A stretch of DNA of 64,000 nt from Manihot esculenta (GCF_001659605.2 NC_035169.2:18042263-18106262); one strand, 5' to 3'. Shown: positions 32,586-45,090, counted from the stretch's first letter. Notes: generated from the letters alone by a model not told the origin. Numbers and translations: made by a program.

Positions 32586-34833
32586 TGTAACGACCCCAAA
32601 ATGGACCGTCACCGGCGCTAGGATTCAGGTCGGCTTAAGGCCGCCAGAACCCGTAGCAAGCTTGTTATACTCTCTGTGTACCTGTAAACCTCATACATGA
32701 TCATACATTTTCAGTGAAAATAAAACTCTTTTCTGAACCAAGGCTTAACCTGTGCATGCACTATCTCTGTACTCTGTACTCTGTATCCCTGACTAGAGCT
32801 TGCTCTAGATGGGTAACTCATACCTGTTAAGCCTGGTTTTCACATGCAGGAAAACATATATACATATACAGATCATGTACAAAACATACATCACTAGGTC
32901 AAGCAACAACTATTATATCTCTTTAATATTACATGTCCACTCTAAACTATTACAGATCTCTTTACTTTTTCTGTACTCTGCTAGTCTGTCCCTCCCTGTA
33001 CACTGTACACTGAATACTGAACCTGCAAAACTGGGGTTAAGGGAGTGGGATGAGCTCTATAGCCCAGTGAGTAGAACAGTAAAACATCTCAGTAAAATAT
33101 GATCTCATGGAATGCACCATATCACAGACAAGCCACATCAAGAGTAAACCTGTCACCACATAGTCCCAGTAACTCTGTGCCAGGGCGTAGAATCGAGCAC
33201 CTGGTCTTCCTGTCATATATGTATATGTGTATATAACACCTGTGAACTTACCATTGCCAGGGCGTAGTCAAAGGCTCCTGGACTTTACTATATACCTGCC
33301 AGGGCGTAGTCAAAGGCTCCTGGTCTTTGCTATACGTGCCAGGGCGTAGTCAAAGGCTCCTGGTCTTCCTGTCTGTGACTATTGGATCATTCAGCATTTA
33401 CTCACATCATCAAATAACGATGCAATGCAACATATTCGTGAATACTAATGCAATCAACCTACGGCATAAACATGATGCATGAGATATGCTAAAAGCAGTT
33501 TGTGGTTCAATTAAAAGTTATAAGTTTAGTTCCACTCACCTCTGGCTATCTGGACTGACTGACTCTGCAGGCTCTGAAACTCTGGAGCAGTACTCACTGC
33601 TGCTCTCTCTGGTTCCTCTGGTCTGTACCTATACAGATGGACTCAAATGAGGGACCAAACTAACTTATCAATACCTCTATTAAACTCCCCACGAATCCCC
33701 TGACATTCACTTAACTAATCATGCAAAGCATACAAAAGAAAAGCTGGACAGAACACTTTCGGCGGCAGGTTCGGCGGCCGAATGTCCTCTCCAGAGACGA
33801 AACTCAAGCACCTTCGGCGGCCGAATCTCTATGTTCGGCGGCCGAACCCTTTCGGGGGCAAGTTTCGGAGGCCACAAGGCACTCCAGAGACGAAAGTCTC
33901 TAACCTTCGGCGGCCGAATCCCCCAAACAGAGCCGAACATGCACAACTCGCGGGGGCAAGCTGTGGCAGCCTAAGCTACCATGCAAGAGGTTCGGCGGCC
34001 GAATGAACCTTCGGCTGCCGAACCTGAGTTCATCCAGAACTCAGTTTCAATGGCAAACCATCTCCCTCTTTGCTTCAACTTCTCAAACCATGCAAACTTC
34101 ACCTCCTCAACATACATATACTCATGTATATGATCACAGGGGTCCAAAACTAGCTAATAACCCCAAACAACAAAACAAACATACATATAAACATGTAACC
34201 ATGCATAATTCTTTAAAACTACCATTAATACCCTAAGCATGCATCTCCTTCCTTTATCCCCATAAACTCAGAAACATATACACATGTTCAAGTGCATCAC
34301 TTACCTCCTGTAGCAAGAAGCTAAACACTCTGAACAAGGGAAAACGGATCACCTCTTCTCACACTCTCAAACTCTCTCAAACTCACTTTTTGCTTCAAAC
34401 CCTTCAAAACTTGGTGAATGAGCAAACTCCTGCATGAGCTGCTCAAAACACTTGCAGATGAGTCATAGAAGACGTGGCTAATTCATGGCAAGAATCTGAG
34501 GCCAACATCTGTCAAAAGCCATGACTCAGCTTGGCTGGCCAACTCATCGTCGGCTGCCCAATCATATGCAAGACCATGCAACGTTCGGGGGCCGAACTTC
34601 CCTTCGGAAGCCAAACACTTTCGGCGGCCGAACTTACTTTCGGCGGCCGAACTTGGCTCAACTGCCTTAGGTCATTTCGACTCTAACTTAGTTCCATTTA
34701 TCTTAAAAAAAAAACATTTAAACACATCATAATCCTTAGTAACACATAACTCCTACCCTTAGATAGAATCCCAACACCCCGGATTCCGCCAGATAATAGG
34801 AATTCCGGTGCCGGATTCTAGCCGGGTATTACA
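32586..34833 (-). repeat. 3' LTR of E1 (left on the + strand)
   Basis: 2248 bases, TGTAACGACC to GGGTATTACA. Inverted-repeat clusters lie at 33758-34025 and 34580-34660, and four tandem hairpin-like units at 33178-33370. In place of a TATA box it has TGACTCA (34522-34528), then ACGTGG (34472-34477) and TGAGTCA (34459-34465). Confidence 0.94.
33178..33370 (-). repeat. Tandem hairpin-like units in E1's 3' LTR
   Basis: Four units with CCAGG and CCTGG arms around 'gcgtagtcaaaggct'. The same array is at 40619-40811 in the 5' LTR. Confidence 0.8.
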
Positions 34834-34846
34834 TTCTCCCCTCCTT
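34834..34846 (-). promoter_or_regulatory. Polypurine tract of E1
   Basis: On the minus strand AAGGAGGGGAGAA, directly before the 3' LTR and after the conserved 'gaggacgaatgttctt'. Confidence 0.88.
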
Positions 34847-34927
34847 AAGAACATTCGTCCTCGGATGTTCCTAAAACATACAACACAAAATACATGGAGG
34901 AAACTAACCTTAAAACAAATATGGATA

Positions 34928-37900
34928 CTACTGGAGCATAGACTCCCGCGTCTCCCAGGTGCACTCTTCTAGATTATGGTGGTTCCACAACACTTTCACC
35001 ATCGGAATCTCCTTGTTCCTTAGCTGTCTGATCTGCGTGTCAAGAATCCGCACTGGCTGCTCTATATAGGTGAGATCTGTATGAATCTCCACTTCAGGCT
35101 CATTCAGAACCTGATTCGGATCTGACACAAACTGTCGTAGCATAGAAACATGAAATACCGGGTGAATTCTCTCCATAGAGACAGGTAAATCTAGCTTATA
35201 CGACACATTTCCGATCCTCTGCAACACCTCAAAGGGTCCAATGTACCGTGGAGCCAATTTACCTTTCTTTCCAAAACGAATCACTCCTTTCATTGGAGAC
35301 ACTTTCAGCAATACCCAATTACCCTCCTGAAACTCTAACTGTTTTCTGCGAACGTCTGCATAACTTTTCTATCTACTCTGAGCTGTTCTAATTCTCTCTC
35401 TGATCATGGGCACCATTCTACTGGTAATGTCTACTAATTCTGGCCCTGCAAGAGCCTTCTCTCCTACCTCTTCCCAGCAAACAGGGGATCTGCACTTCCT
35501 CCCATATAATGCTTCATAAGGAGCCATCCCAATGCTAGCATGATGACTGTTATTGTAGGCAAACTCCACCAAAGGTAGATGCTGCCTCCAAGAACCGCCA
35601 AAGTCTAACACACATAGTCGAAGCATATCCTCTATGGTCTGGATGGTCCTTTCTGACTGTCCATCAGTCTGTGGGTGGAACGCAGTACTAAAATCTAATC
35701 TTGTGCCCAACGCACTCTGCAGACTCCGCCAAAAGCGGGAAGTAAACTGAGGTCCTCTGTCTGAAACTATAGACACTGGAACTCCATGTAATCTCACTAT
35801 CTCATCCAAATAAACCTGTGCCAACTTATCCACAGAATAGTTACTCCGTACTGGAGGAAAATGAGCAGATTTCATGAGTCTGTCCACAATCACCCATATC
35901 GAGTCTATCCTGTTGGATGCTACTGGTAAACCCACTACAAAATCCATGGCTATGTTTTCCCATTTCCACTCTGGAATCGGTAATGGGTTAAGCATTCCGG
36001 TTGGTTTCTGATGCTCTAATTTCACCCTCTGACAAACCTCACAGGCTGTCACGAACTGCGCCACTTCTTTCTTCATGGCTGGCCACCAATAGACCCTTTT
36101 CAGATCCTGATACATCTTGGTAGCTCCTGGGTGAACACTATACCTCGCATTATGAGCTTCCCTCATAATGTCTTCCTTCACACTGCCCCTATCTGGTACA
36201 CAAAGTCAACTCCCATAGCGAAGGATCCCTTTGCTGTCAAATCTGAACTCTGCACTATTGCCTGACTGAACAGTACTGGCAATTTTTATCAACTCAGGGT
36301 CCTCATGCTGTCTCTGAGCTATCTGCTCCAGAAACACAGGTGTCACTCTCATCTGTGCTATCAACGCACCTGTACCAGACAACTCTAACTGTAATCCTTC
36401 GTCAAAGAGCTTATAAAGCTCCATCACAACTGGTCTCCGCTCTGTTGCTATATGGGATAAACTGCTTAGTGACTTCCGGCTTAGGGCGTCTACGACAACA
36501 TTTGCCTTACCGGATGATACTGGATCTTACAATCATAATCACTGAGCAATTCAACCCATCTTCTCTGCCGCAAATTCAGCTCTTTCTGACTTAAGATGTA
36601 CTGTAAACTCTTGTGATCGGTGAAGATCTCGCATTTAACTCCGTAGAGGTAATGCCGCCACATCTTAAGTGCAAAGATAACTGCTGCCATCTCTAGGTCA
36701 TGGGTAGGGTAATTCAACTCGTGCTTCTTCAACTGTCTAGAAGCATAAGCTATTACTCTATCACTCTGCATCAAAACACAACCCAATCCCACTCGAGATG
36801 CATCACAGAACACTGTGAAGTCCTCATTACTGACCGGCAGAGCTAACACTGGTGCTGTTGTCAATCTCCTCTTGAGCTCCTCAAAGCTCTCTTCACACTG
36901 GTCTGACCAGATAAACTTCTGGTTCTTCTGAGTCAATTTGGTCATAGGAGCTGCTATCTTTGAGAAGTTCTGAACGAACCTCCTGTAGTAACCTGCCAGT
37001 CCCAGAAAGCTTTTAATCTCAGTTACTGTCGTGGGTCTGGGCCAGTTAGCTACAACCTCTATCTTCTTGGGGTCTACCTCAATACCCTCTGCTGATACTA
37101 CATGTCCCAAGAAGGAAATGCTCCGTAACCAAAACTCACACTTCGAGAACTTGGCATATAAACCATGCTCTCTCAGTGTCTGCAAAACAATCCTCAGATG
37201 CTGGGCATGCTCCTCTGCATCTCTGGAATACACTAAGATATCATCGATAAACACAATGACAAAGTGATCCAGAAACTCACTGAATACCCTGTTCATGAGA
37301 TCCATAAATGCTGCAGGGGCGTTAGTCAACCCGAACGGCATTACTAAGAACTCATAATGCCCATATCTGGTTCGGAAAGCTGTCTTAGGCACATCTGCCT
37401 CTCTGACTCTCAACTGATGATACCCGGATCTCAGATCTATTTTCGAGAAACAACCTGCTCCAGCTAGCTGGTCAAATAGATCATCAATCCGAGGTAAGGG
37501 ATACTTATTCTTGATAGTGACCTTGTTCAACTGTCTGTAGTCGATACAAAGTCTGAGGGATCCATCCTTCTTTCTGACAAAGAGTATTGGAGCACCCCAA
37601 GGTGAGGTACTAGGGCGGATGAAACCGTTATCTACCAAGTCCTGCAACTGTTCTTTCAACTCTGTTAACTCAGCTGGCGCCATCCTGTAGGGAGGAATAG
37701 AGATAGGTCTGGTACCTGGCAATAATTCAATGTCAAACCCTATCTCCCTATCAGGTGGTAGTCCTGGCAAATCGTCTGGAAACACATCGAGAAACTCTCA
37801 GACTACTAGTACTGTGGCTGGTTCCCTAACCTGACTATCTAGCTCTCTCACATGAGCTAGAAACCCCTGACAACCCCTCCTAAGCAAACGACGAGCCTGA

Positions 37901-39801
37901 AGGGCTGAAATCATACCTCTGGGTGTACCTCTCCTGTCTCCTCTGAAGACACACTCTGACCCATCCTGGTCTCTGAGACTCACTAGCTTCTCTCGACAGT
38001 CCAACGTAGCACTATATGCAGATAGCCAATCCATCCCTAGAATGACATCAAAATCTGTCAAATCTAGAACCACAAGGTCAGCTGGAAGGCATCTACCCTC
38101 TATGAATACTGGACTGAAACGACAGACTGACACTGCCACTGATGGGTCACATCTAGGTCCACTGACCCAGAGAGGATACTCTAACTCAGAACTGATCAAA
38201 CCCAACCTCTCTATGGCTCTCGAAGCAATAAAGGAATGAGAAGCACCGGGGTCCATCAAAGCATACACATCTGAACACCCAATGATGAGATTACCTGACA
38301 CCACTGTGTTCGACGTGTTAGCCTCCTCCTGTGTCACTGTGAAAATCCGTGCTGGGGCTACCGGATTTCCACCTCGGGAACCTGCTGCTGAAGTAGAGGC
38401 TACCCCTCTCCCTCTACCTCTGCCACTAGTCTGAGGCATGACTGGAGCTACTGGCCGTACAACTGGCTGTACCACACTGCCTGAACTCATCTGCTGGGAT
38501 GGTGCAAAAGTCATCTGCGGACAATCCCGAGCAATATGCCCTTCCTGTCCACATCGAAAACAAGTTGTAGATCCCAACCGACAAATTCCTCCATGTGGTT
38601 TTCCGCATCGTCTGCAGACTGGAGCTGTGCCAGAGCTTGAGCCACTACCTATTCCCAGACCTGACTTGACTTTATTCCAGAACTTACTCTTTGTTCCTCT
38701 TGCTCTATCCCATCTTTTACTGCTTATTGTGGGGGCTTTAGAACCCGAAGCCTGTGCCATTGACTGTTTCTGAATATTGGCACTAGCTTCCATTTTCCTG
38801 GCTGCATCTATAATAGAGTGAAAACTCTCCTTCTCAGCTGGAAGGATCAAAGAAGAATACCTGGGATGAAGTCTCATGGTATATCTCCTTGCTTTCTTCT
38901 GATCAGTATCATAGGCTTGACCCACGTACTGAAGCAGATCCAGGAACTTATATGTGAATTCATCAACACTCATCTCGTCTGTCTGTCTCAACTGTTCAAA
39001 TTCAATTACTTTCATCTCCCTCGAACTGTCAGGAAAAGCCCACCCTGCAAACTCATTGGCGAACTCTCCCCATGACATGCTGTCCATTCTAGGCTCCACA
39101 TAATTCTTAAACCATTCTCTGGCTTTCTTACATTTTATTGTGAAACCTGCCATCTCAATGGCTCTTCTATCATCTGCTCCCAACTCACTGGTTATCATCC
39201 TAACTGCTCTGAGGTAATCAAATGGATCATCTCCCGTGTTGTATTTCGGAGCATCCAATTTCAAGTACTCCGTCATTTGGACTTTACCTCCAGATGAGCT
39301 AGGTTCATGCCTGTCAACAACAGGGACTACTGGTTCTGGTGGTAGTACTGGTTCATTTGGCTCTAGGTGTGCTACACTTGGATGGGTAGGGGAAGATGAA
39401 TACATAGGATATGGTGGATAGTAGTGAGGATATGGCATATATGGCATGTATGTAGGATATGGGTCAAAACGAGAGTATTCCGACATACCCTCCATCGGAT
39501 ACTCTGGCTCCTGAAACAAGGATGGATAGCCATAACCTGAGGCCTGACCGCCTCCCTCGGAATCGCCCATACCTTCATCCATAGACAAATCAGTCTCCAT
39601 AGCCTCCCTCTCTTCCTCTGATCTACCTCCTCTAACTACTCCTCTTCTGCTCTCGTCCACAGACCTTCTAGGGTCTATTGACATGCCTTCCCTGCTAGAT
39701 CTCTGCGACCTTGCCCTTGGCAATGCAGGAGGACGAGCAGCTGGTCTCTCATTCTCTGGTGGGACTCCAGTCAATCGAGCTGATCGACGAGTTCCTCGCA
39801 T
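34928..39801 (-). pseudogene. E1 gag-pol (Gag, PR, RT, RNase H, INT, chromodomain) with four stops and one frameshift
   Basis: Start chosen at the ATG ending at 39801 ([12 protein letters not shown]), conserved in all copies, rather than the upstream ATG at 39861. The order of domains is Gag with a Pro/Tyr-rich part and two zinc knuckles, protease (DPGASHSF), RT (FIDDILVY), RNase H ([10 protein letters not shown]), integrase (zinc-binding and DDE regions such as SDRGPQFTS) and a C-terminal chromodomain ([12 protein letters not shown]). Breaks: TGA at 37798-37800 between protease and RT, a one-base deletion near 36511-36515 at the end of RNase H, TGA at 36206-36208, TAG at 35369-35371 in the integrase C-terminal region, and TAG at 34928-34930 a few codons before the usual end. 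Compared with the sister copies, each stop fits a C-to-T change of an Arg or Gln codon. The protein products would not be functional as such. Confidence 0.92.
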
Positions 39802-39997
39802 CTTTACTCTGGAAACACAACATATAACATACCATTTTAGCACATAAACATCACATAGCAATCATACACTCATGGCATATCATAACAGATAGGACTCAAG
39901 ACCCTATCCTAGTGGACATGATTTCCTATTGTGCTTGACCATTTCTAACCTGTCTGAGCCCAACACTGTCTCTATAGGTCCGATCATGTGAACCTAG

Positions 39998-40010
39998 GGC
40001 TCTGATACCA
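39998..40010 (-). promoter_or_regulatory. Primer binding site of E1 (tRNA-Met)
   Basis: On the minus strand TGGTATCAGAGCC, three bases inside the 5' LTR end. Confidence 0.93.
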
Positions 40011-40013
40011 ATC

Positions 40014-42276
40014 TGTAACGACCCCAAAATGGACCGTCACGGGCGCTAGGATTCAGGTCGGCTTAAGGCCGCCAGAACCCGTAGCAAGCCTGTTATACTC
40101 TCTGTGTACCTGTAAACCTCATACATGATCATACATTTTCAGTGAAAATAAAACTCTTTTCTGAACCAAGGCTTAACCTGTGCATGCACTATCTCTGTAC
40201 TCTGTACTCATGTACTCTGTACTCTGTATCCCTGACTAGAGCTTGCTCTAGATGGGTAACTCATACCTGTTAAGCCTGGTTTTCACATGCAGGAAAACAT
40301 ATATACATATACAGATCATGTACAAAACATACATCACTAGGTCAAGCAACAACTATTATATCTCTTTAATATTACATGTCCACTCTAAACTATTACAGAT
40401 CTCTTTACTTTTTCTGTACTCTGCTAGTCTGTCCCTCCCTGTACACTGTACACTGAATACTGAACCTGCAAAACTGGGGTTAAGGGAGTGGGATGAGCTC
40501 TATAGCCCAGTGAGTAGAACAGTAAAACATCTCAGTAAAATATGATCTCATGGAATGCACCATATCACAGACAAGCCACATCAAGAGTAAACCTGTCACC
40601 ACATAGTCCCAGTAACTCTGTGCCAGGGCGTAGAATCGAGCACCTGGTCTTCCTGTCATATATGTATATGTGTATATAACACCTGTGAACTTACCATTGC
40701 CAGGGCGTAGTCAAAGGCTCCTGGACTTTACTATATACCTGCCAGGGCGTAGTCAAAGGCTCCTGGTCTTTGCTATACGTGCCAGGGCGTAGTCAAAGGC
40801 TCCTGGTCTTCCTGTCTGTGACTATTGGATCATTCAGCATTTACTCACATCATCAAATAACGATGCAATGCAACATATTCGTGAATACTAATGCAATCAA
40901 CCTACGGCATAAACATGATGCATGAGATATGCTAAAAGCAGTTTGTGGTTCAATTAAAAGTTATAAGTTTAGTTCCACTCACCTCTGGCTATCTGGACTG
41001 ACTGACTCTGCAGGCTCTGAAACTCTGGAGCAGTACTCACTGCTGCTCTCTCTGGTTCCTCTGGTCTGTACCTATACAGATGGACTCAAATGAGGGACCA
41101 AACTAACTTATCAATACCTCTATTAAACTCCCCACGAATCCCCTGACATTCACTTAACTAATCATGCAAAGCATACAAAAGAAAAGCTGGACAGAACACT
41201 TTCGGCGGCAGGTTCGGCGGCCGAATGTCCTCTCCAGAGACGAAACTCAAGCACCTTCGGCGGCCGAATCTCTATGTTCGGCGGCCGAACCCTTTCGGGG
41301 GCAAGTTTCGGAGGCCACAAGGCACTCCAGAGACGAAAGTCTCTAACCTTCGGCGGCCGAATCCCCCAAACAGAGCCGAACATGCACAACTCGCGGGGGC
41401 AAGCTGTGGCAGCCTAAGCTACCATGCAAGAGGTTCGGCGGCCGAATGAACCTTCGGCTGCCGAACCTGAGTTCATCCAGAACTCAGTTTCAATGGCAAA
41501 CCATCTCCCTCTTTGCTTCAACTTCTCAAACCATGCAAACTTCACCTCCTCAACATACATATACTCATGTATATGATCACAGGGGTCCAAAACTAGCTAA
41601 TAACCCCAAACAACAAAACAAACATACATATAAACATGTAACCATGCATAATTCTTTAAAACTACCATTAATACCCTAAGCATGCATCTCCTTCCTTTAT
41701 CCCCATAAACTCAGAAACATATACACATGTTCAAGTGCATCACTTACCTCCTGTAGCAAGAAGCTAAACACTCTGAACAAGGGAAAACGGATCACCTCTT
41801 CTCACACTCTCAAACTCTCTCAAACTCACTTTTTGCTTCAAACCCTTCAAAACTTGGTGAATGAGCAAACTCCTGCATGAGCTGCTCAAAACACTTGCAG
41901 ATGAGTCATAGAAGACGTGGCTAATTCATGGCAAGAATCTGAGGCCAACATCTGTCAAAAGCCATGACTCAGCTTGGCTGGCCAACTCATCGTCGGCTGC
42001 CCAATCATATGCAAGACCATGCAACGTTCGGGGGCCGAACTTCCCTTCGGAAGCCAAACACTTTCGGCGGCCGAACTTACTTTCGGCGGCCGAACTTGGC
42101 TCAACTGCCTTAGGTCATTTCGACTCTAACTTAGTTCCATTTATCTTAAAAAAAAAACATTTAAACACATCATAATCCTTAGTAACACATAACTCCTACC
42201 CTTAGATAGAATCCCAACACCCCGGATTTCGCCAGATAATAGGAATTCCGGTGCCGGATTCTAGCCGGGTATTACA
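40014..42276 (-). repeat. 5' LTR of E1 (right on the + strand)
   Basis: 2263 bases, same content as 32586-34833 plus 15 bases in a 'ctctgtactctgtact' simple repeat near 40196-40220. Inverted-repeat clusters at 41200-41465 and 42020-42100; TGAGTCA 41902-41908, ACGTGG 41915-41920, TGACTCA 41965-41971. Confidence 0.94.
40619..40811 (-). repeat. Tandem hairpin-like units in E1's 5' LTR
   Basis: Four CCAGG ... CCTGG units, as in the 3' LTR at 33178-33370. They lie between the candidate splice donor (41747) and the primer site, so only unspliced RNA would carry them. Confidence 0.8.
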
Positions 42277-42894
42277 CCTAAGGTCCAAGGATGTTCCTTG
42301 GTAACTTGTTAATTAGTAATTAATTAGAGGATGTTCCCTAATTGGTTTAATCTTAAGGAGAGACATGGTGGTGAGAAGCGTTTTCCATCTCCATAACTAA
42401 TCTATTGAATCAATCAAAAGAACATAAGTTTCAATGATCAATCCCAACAACTGAAGTGAATCCAATTCTTCAACTAGAACCTTCTCATTTTTTATTTCCC
42501 TTTTATTTTATTATTAGCTTATTTTATTGCTTTCATTATTACTTTAGCTGAATCAATCTCAAAACCCCCCATTTTATTTTCAGTTATTTGGTTTCAGTTT
42601 ATTTCTCTTTCAGTTTATTTTTGCTTTCAGTTTTATCTCGTTTCAATTTTATCTCGTTTTAGTTTATTTCTCTTTCAGTTTATTTCTCTTTCAGTTTATT
42701 TTTGCTTTCAGTTTATCTCGTTTCAGTTTACTTCTCTTTCAGTCTATTTTTGTTTCAGTTTATTCTCTTGGTCTTGATAAAGAAAATATGTAAGTATTCA
42801 ATTCCCTGTGGATTCGATTCTTTCACCACTATCTACAGTTGTAAATTGTTGATATCCAGAAAGGTTATTTTTGACCGGTTTCGACAACCGCGAG

Positions 42895-44343
42895 AATTGA
42901 TCTAACTTGTTTATTTTTCTTTCAGGACCAAATAAAAAAAAAAAAAAACATAACCAAATCTGCCTCTGGAGAAGCTACCATCGCATATGCCATCTCTTAA
43001 ACATCTCCATCGCATATCTCACCTTCTCTTCACCATTCGGATTGCCCATCCTTTCACCAAAGCAAGTCACCATCACAGATCTGAATCATGGCTGAGGTAA
43101 GTACATCTGATCTTTCTTTTCAAATCTCTGAACTAACCTCTGCTATGACAAATTTTTTCATAGGACGAGCTCAACAAGCTTAAAAGTTTCAGCGAACCAG
43201 GCCATGTGGGATTTGTGCATATGTGGGACACCCAACTGCTCAATGTCCTACACTTTATGAGTATGACCAACCAGTGCATGCATTTGAAAGATTCAATAGT
43301 TAACCTAGACACACATTTGGAGGATTCTACGAATAGCCAAGACATGATCCCTACTATAACACATACCATCCAGGTTAGGGAGACTATCCAGACTTCAATT
43401 ATACAGAGGCTAACGACTACCAGGACTATCAAGGATATCAAGCCGAACTAGCACCTCCAAATTCCAACCAGTATCTTGAGAAGATGATAGAGACATTGAT
43501 AATTTCTGTGCAAGGCCTCCAACAGCAGATGGAACAATTGGCCACCTCTATGAATGCAACCATGATAAGAAGAGAGGACGAGTTTCAAGATAATGAGACA
43601 GATGATGAAAGTTCACAAGTACATGAACAAGCTGCTAAAGAGACACAACCAGAAAACTGTTTGTCCAAACAAACTGGTCAAACAGAACCTGTTGATAGTT
43701 TAGATATCATTGATTGCTTGAGAAAATATGTTTTTTATATAAATCAAGATGATATTCTAAACAATGATCTATGCATGGAAGAGAGCCAGAAAGAGCCAGA
43801 AAGAGCCAGAACTGAAAGAAACTGACTATTGAGTCCAACAGGTGGACTGCAGCCATGTGCAAAATGAAGAAAGCTTAATCGCACCTCTTCAGATGAGTTC
43901 ACAGATCAACCTTGCACAGACAGAGAGCATTCCAGACATGCCTCTTCAGCTTGAACCGCAGGACAGTCATCCCTTTCAGGTAAGTCCTGCGCAGAAAGAG
44001 GAACCGAAAATCAATTCAGCCATAGATCCAACGCAAACAGCCCATGCTCACAAGGAACAAATGGTATTCCAAGAACCTAAACCAAAGGACCATGCGGATC
44101 AATGCCTTCCCAAACCTCCAGATAAGGTAGAATTTGTTTTGCCTGAATTCAGTACCAAATTGTAGTTAGCTATGGAGAAACATGAATTGGAGTTTAAAGT
44201 GCTTCCCAATCATCTCAAAAATGCAAACATAAGGGCTAGAGGCACACCTCATCTAAAAGAGGAGAAGCTAATCATGTTACTTCATGAGTACATGGAAAAA
44301 ATAGGATGACCTATGACCAAATCAAAAGGAGTGCTACACTTTT
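42895..44343 (+). pseudogene. Athila/Tat-type internal region with gag remnant (copy B2)
   Basis: Collinear with 28065-29410 of element C. The frame starts at the ATG at 43088 (MAEVSTSDLSFQ), has a CCHC knuckle CGICAYVGHPTAQC after a stop near 43181, then the coiled region (LEKMIETLIISVQGLQQQMEQL) and the linker 'ELEFKVLPNHLKNANIR' near 44190-44235. A short tandem of 'aagagccag' lies at 43788-43812. Many stops; no PR, RT or integrase. It joins a gypsy RNase H fragment at 44344-44347 through the shared bases TACT. The primer site expected at the left is absent. Confidence 0.75.
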
Positions 44344-45090
44344 TACTATAGGGGGTTCGTGTAGGACTTCTCTAGAATTGCTGCTCCTATGACTAGGCTG
44401 ACAAAAAAGAATCAGAAGTTTGTTTGGTCAGACCAGTGTGAGGAAAGCTTTGAAGAGCTGAAGAGAAGGTTGACGTCAGTACCGGTGTTAGCTCTGCCTA
44501 AGGTTAATGAAGATTTCATGGTATTTTGTGATGCATCCCAAGTGGGACTAGGTTGTGTGTTGATGCAGAATGAGAGGGTAATTGCTTATGCTTCTAGACA
44601 GCTAAAGAAGCACGAGTTGAATTACCCTGATCTAGAGATGGCAGTCGTGATCTTTGCACTCAAGATGTGGAGGCATTACCTTTATGGGGTAAAATGTGAG
44701 ATCTTTACAGATCATAAAAGCTTGCAGTACATGTTGAGTTAGAAGGAATTGAACCTGAGGCAGAGGAGATGGGTAGAACTGCTCAGTGACTATGATTGCA
44801 AGATCCAGTATCATCCGGGTAAGGCAAATGTAGTGGCAGACGCCCTCAGCCGGAAATCACTTGGCAGTTTATCCCATGTTACAGCTGAGAGAAGACCGGT
44901 GGTGAGAGAATTTTACAAGCTCATCAATGAAGGTTTACAGTTAGAGTTGCCTGGTACAGGTGCACTAGTGGCTCAGATGAGAGTAACACTTGTGTTTCTC
45001 TATCAAGTGGCGCAGAAACAGCATGAGGACCCCGAGTTGGTGAAAATTGCCAGGACCGTTCTGTCAGGCAAGAATGAGGAGTTTCGTTTC
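44344..45090 (+). pseudogene. Ty3/gypsy RT end and RNase H fragment
   Basis: Reads RRFV, a stop, [17 protein letters not shown], then RNase H ([36 protein letters not shown]) and '[17 protein letters not shown]', ending at 'KNEEFRF' just before integrase. Stops at about 44366 and 44740. E2 is inserted at 45091 with GTTTC before it. The left end is an illegitimate join to Athila/Tat-type sequence. Confidence 0.85.

Larger units (their letters stand above)
39809..41747 (-). other. Candidate leader intron of E1
   Basis: On the minus strand the donor GAG|GTAAGTG begins at 41747 in the 5' LTR, and the acceptor 'gtgtttccag' ends at 39809, eight bases before the gag ATG at 39801. Equivalent positions are conserved in E2 and E3. 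The intron would include the primer site. Sequence inference only; further splice sites may lie within. Confidence 0.5.
32586..42276 (-). mobile_element. Ty3/gypsy chromovirus (Tekay-type), complete outline, reverse strand (E1)
   Basis: 9691 bases with LTRs 32586-34833 (3') and 40014-42276 (5'), and a perfect duplication CCTAA (32581-32585 and 42277-42281). The primer site is next to the right LTR and the polypurine tract next to the left one. LTRs are almost identical: I saw three substitutions and one 15-base length change in a simple repeat, so the insertion is young. The gag-pol frame nevertheless has four nonsense codons and one frameshift. It sits inside Athila/Tat-type LTR B2. Confidence 0.95.
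25114..42894 (+). mobile_element. Athila/Tat-type LTR (copy B2), split by two complete elements
   Basis: The LTR starts TGATAGAGCATATTTTAGTCC at 25114 and exists in three pieces: 25114-26204, 32386-32585 and 42282-42894, about 1.9 kb together. The breaks are clean: the first insertion duplicates GTGGC, the second CCTAA. It has a TATA-like 'actataaaaag' near 25910. Its right end 'cgacaaccgcgag' lacks the expected terminus and runs straight into 'aattgatctaac', so the LTR end and the primer site are missing. It follows the integrase fragment at 24976-25113. Confidence 0.85.

Noticed and set aside
42907..43095. A host gene start in 42907-43095
   Set aside because: It is the leader of the Athila/Tat-type copy B2, collinear with 28080-28250 of element C.
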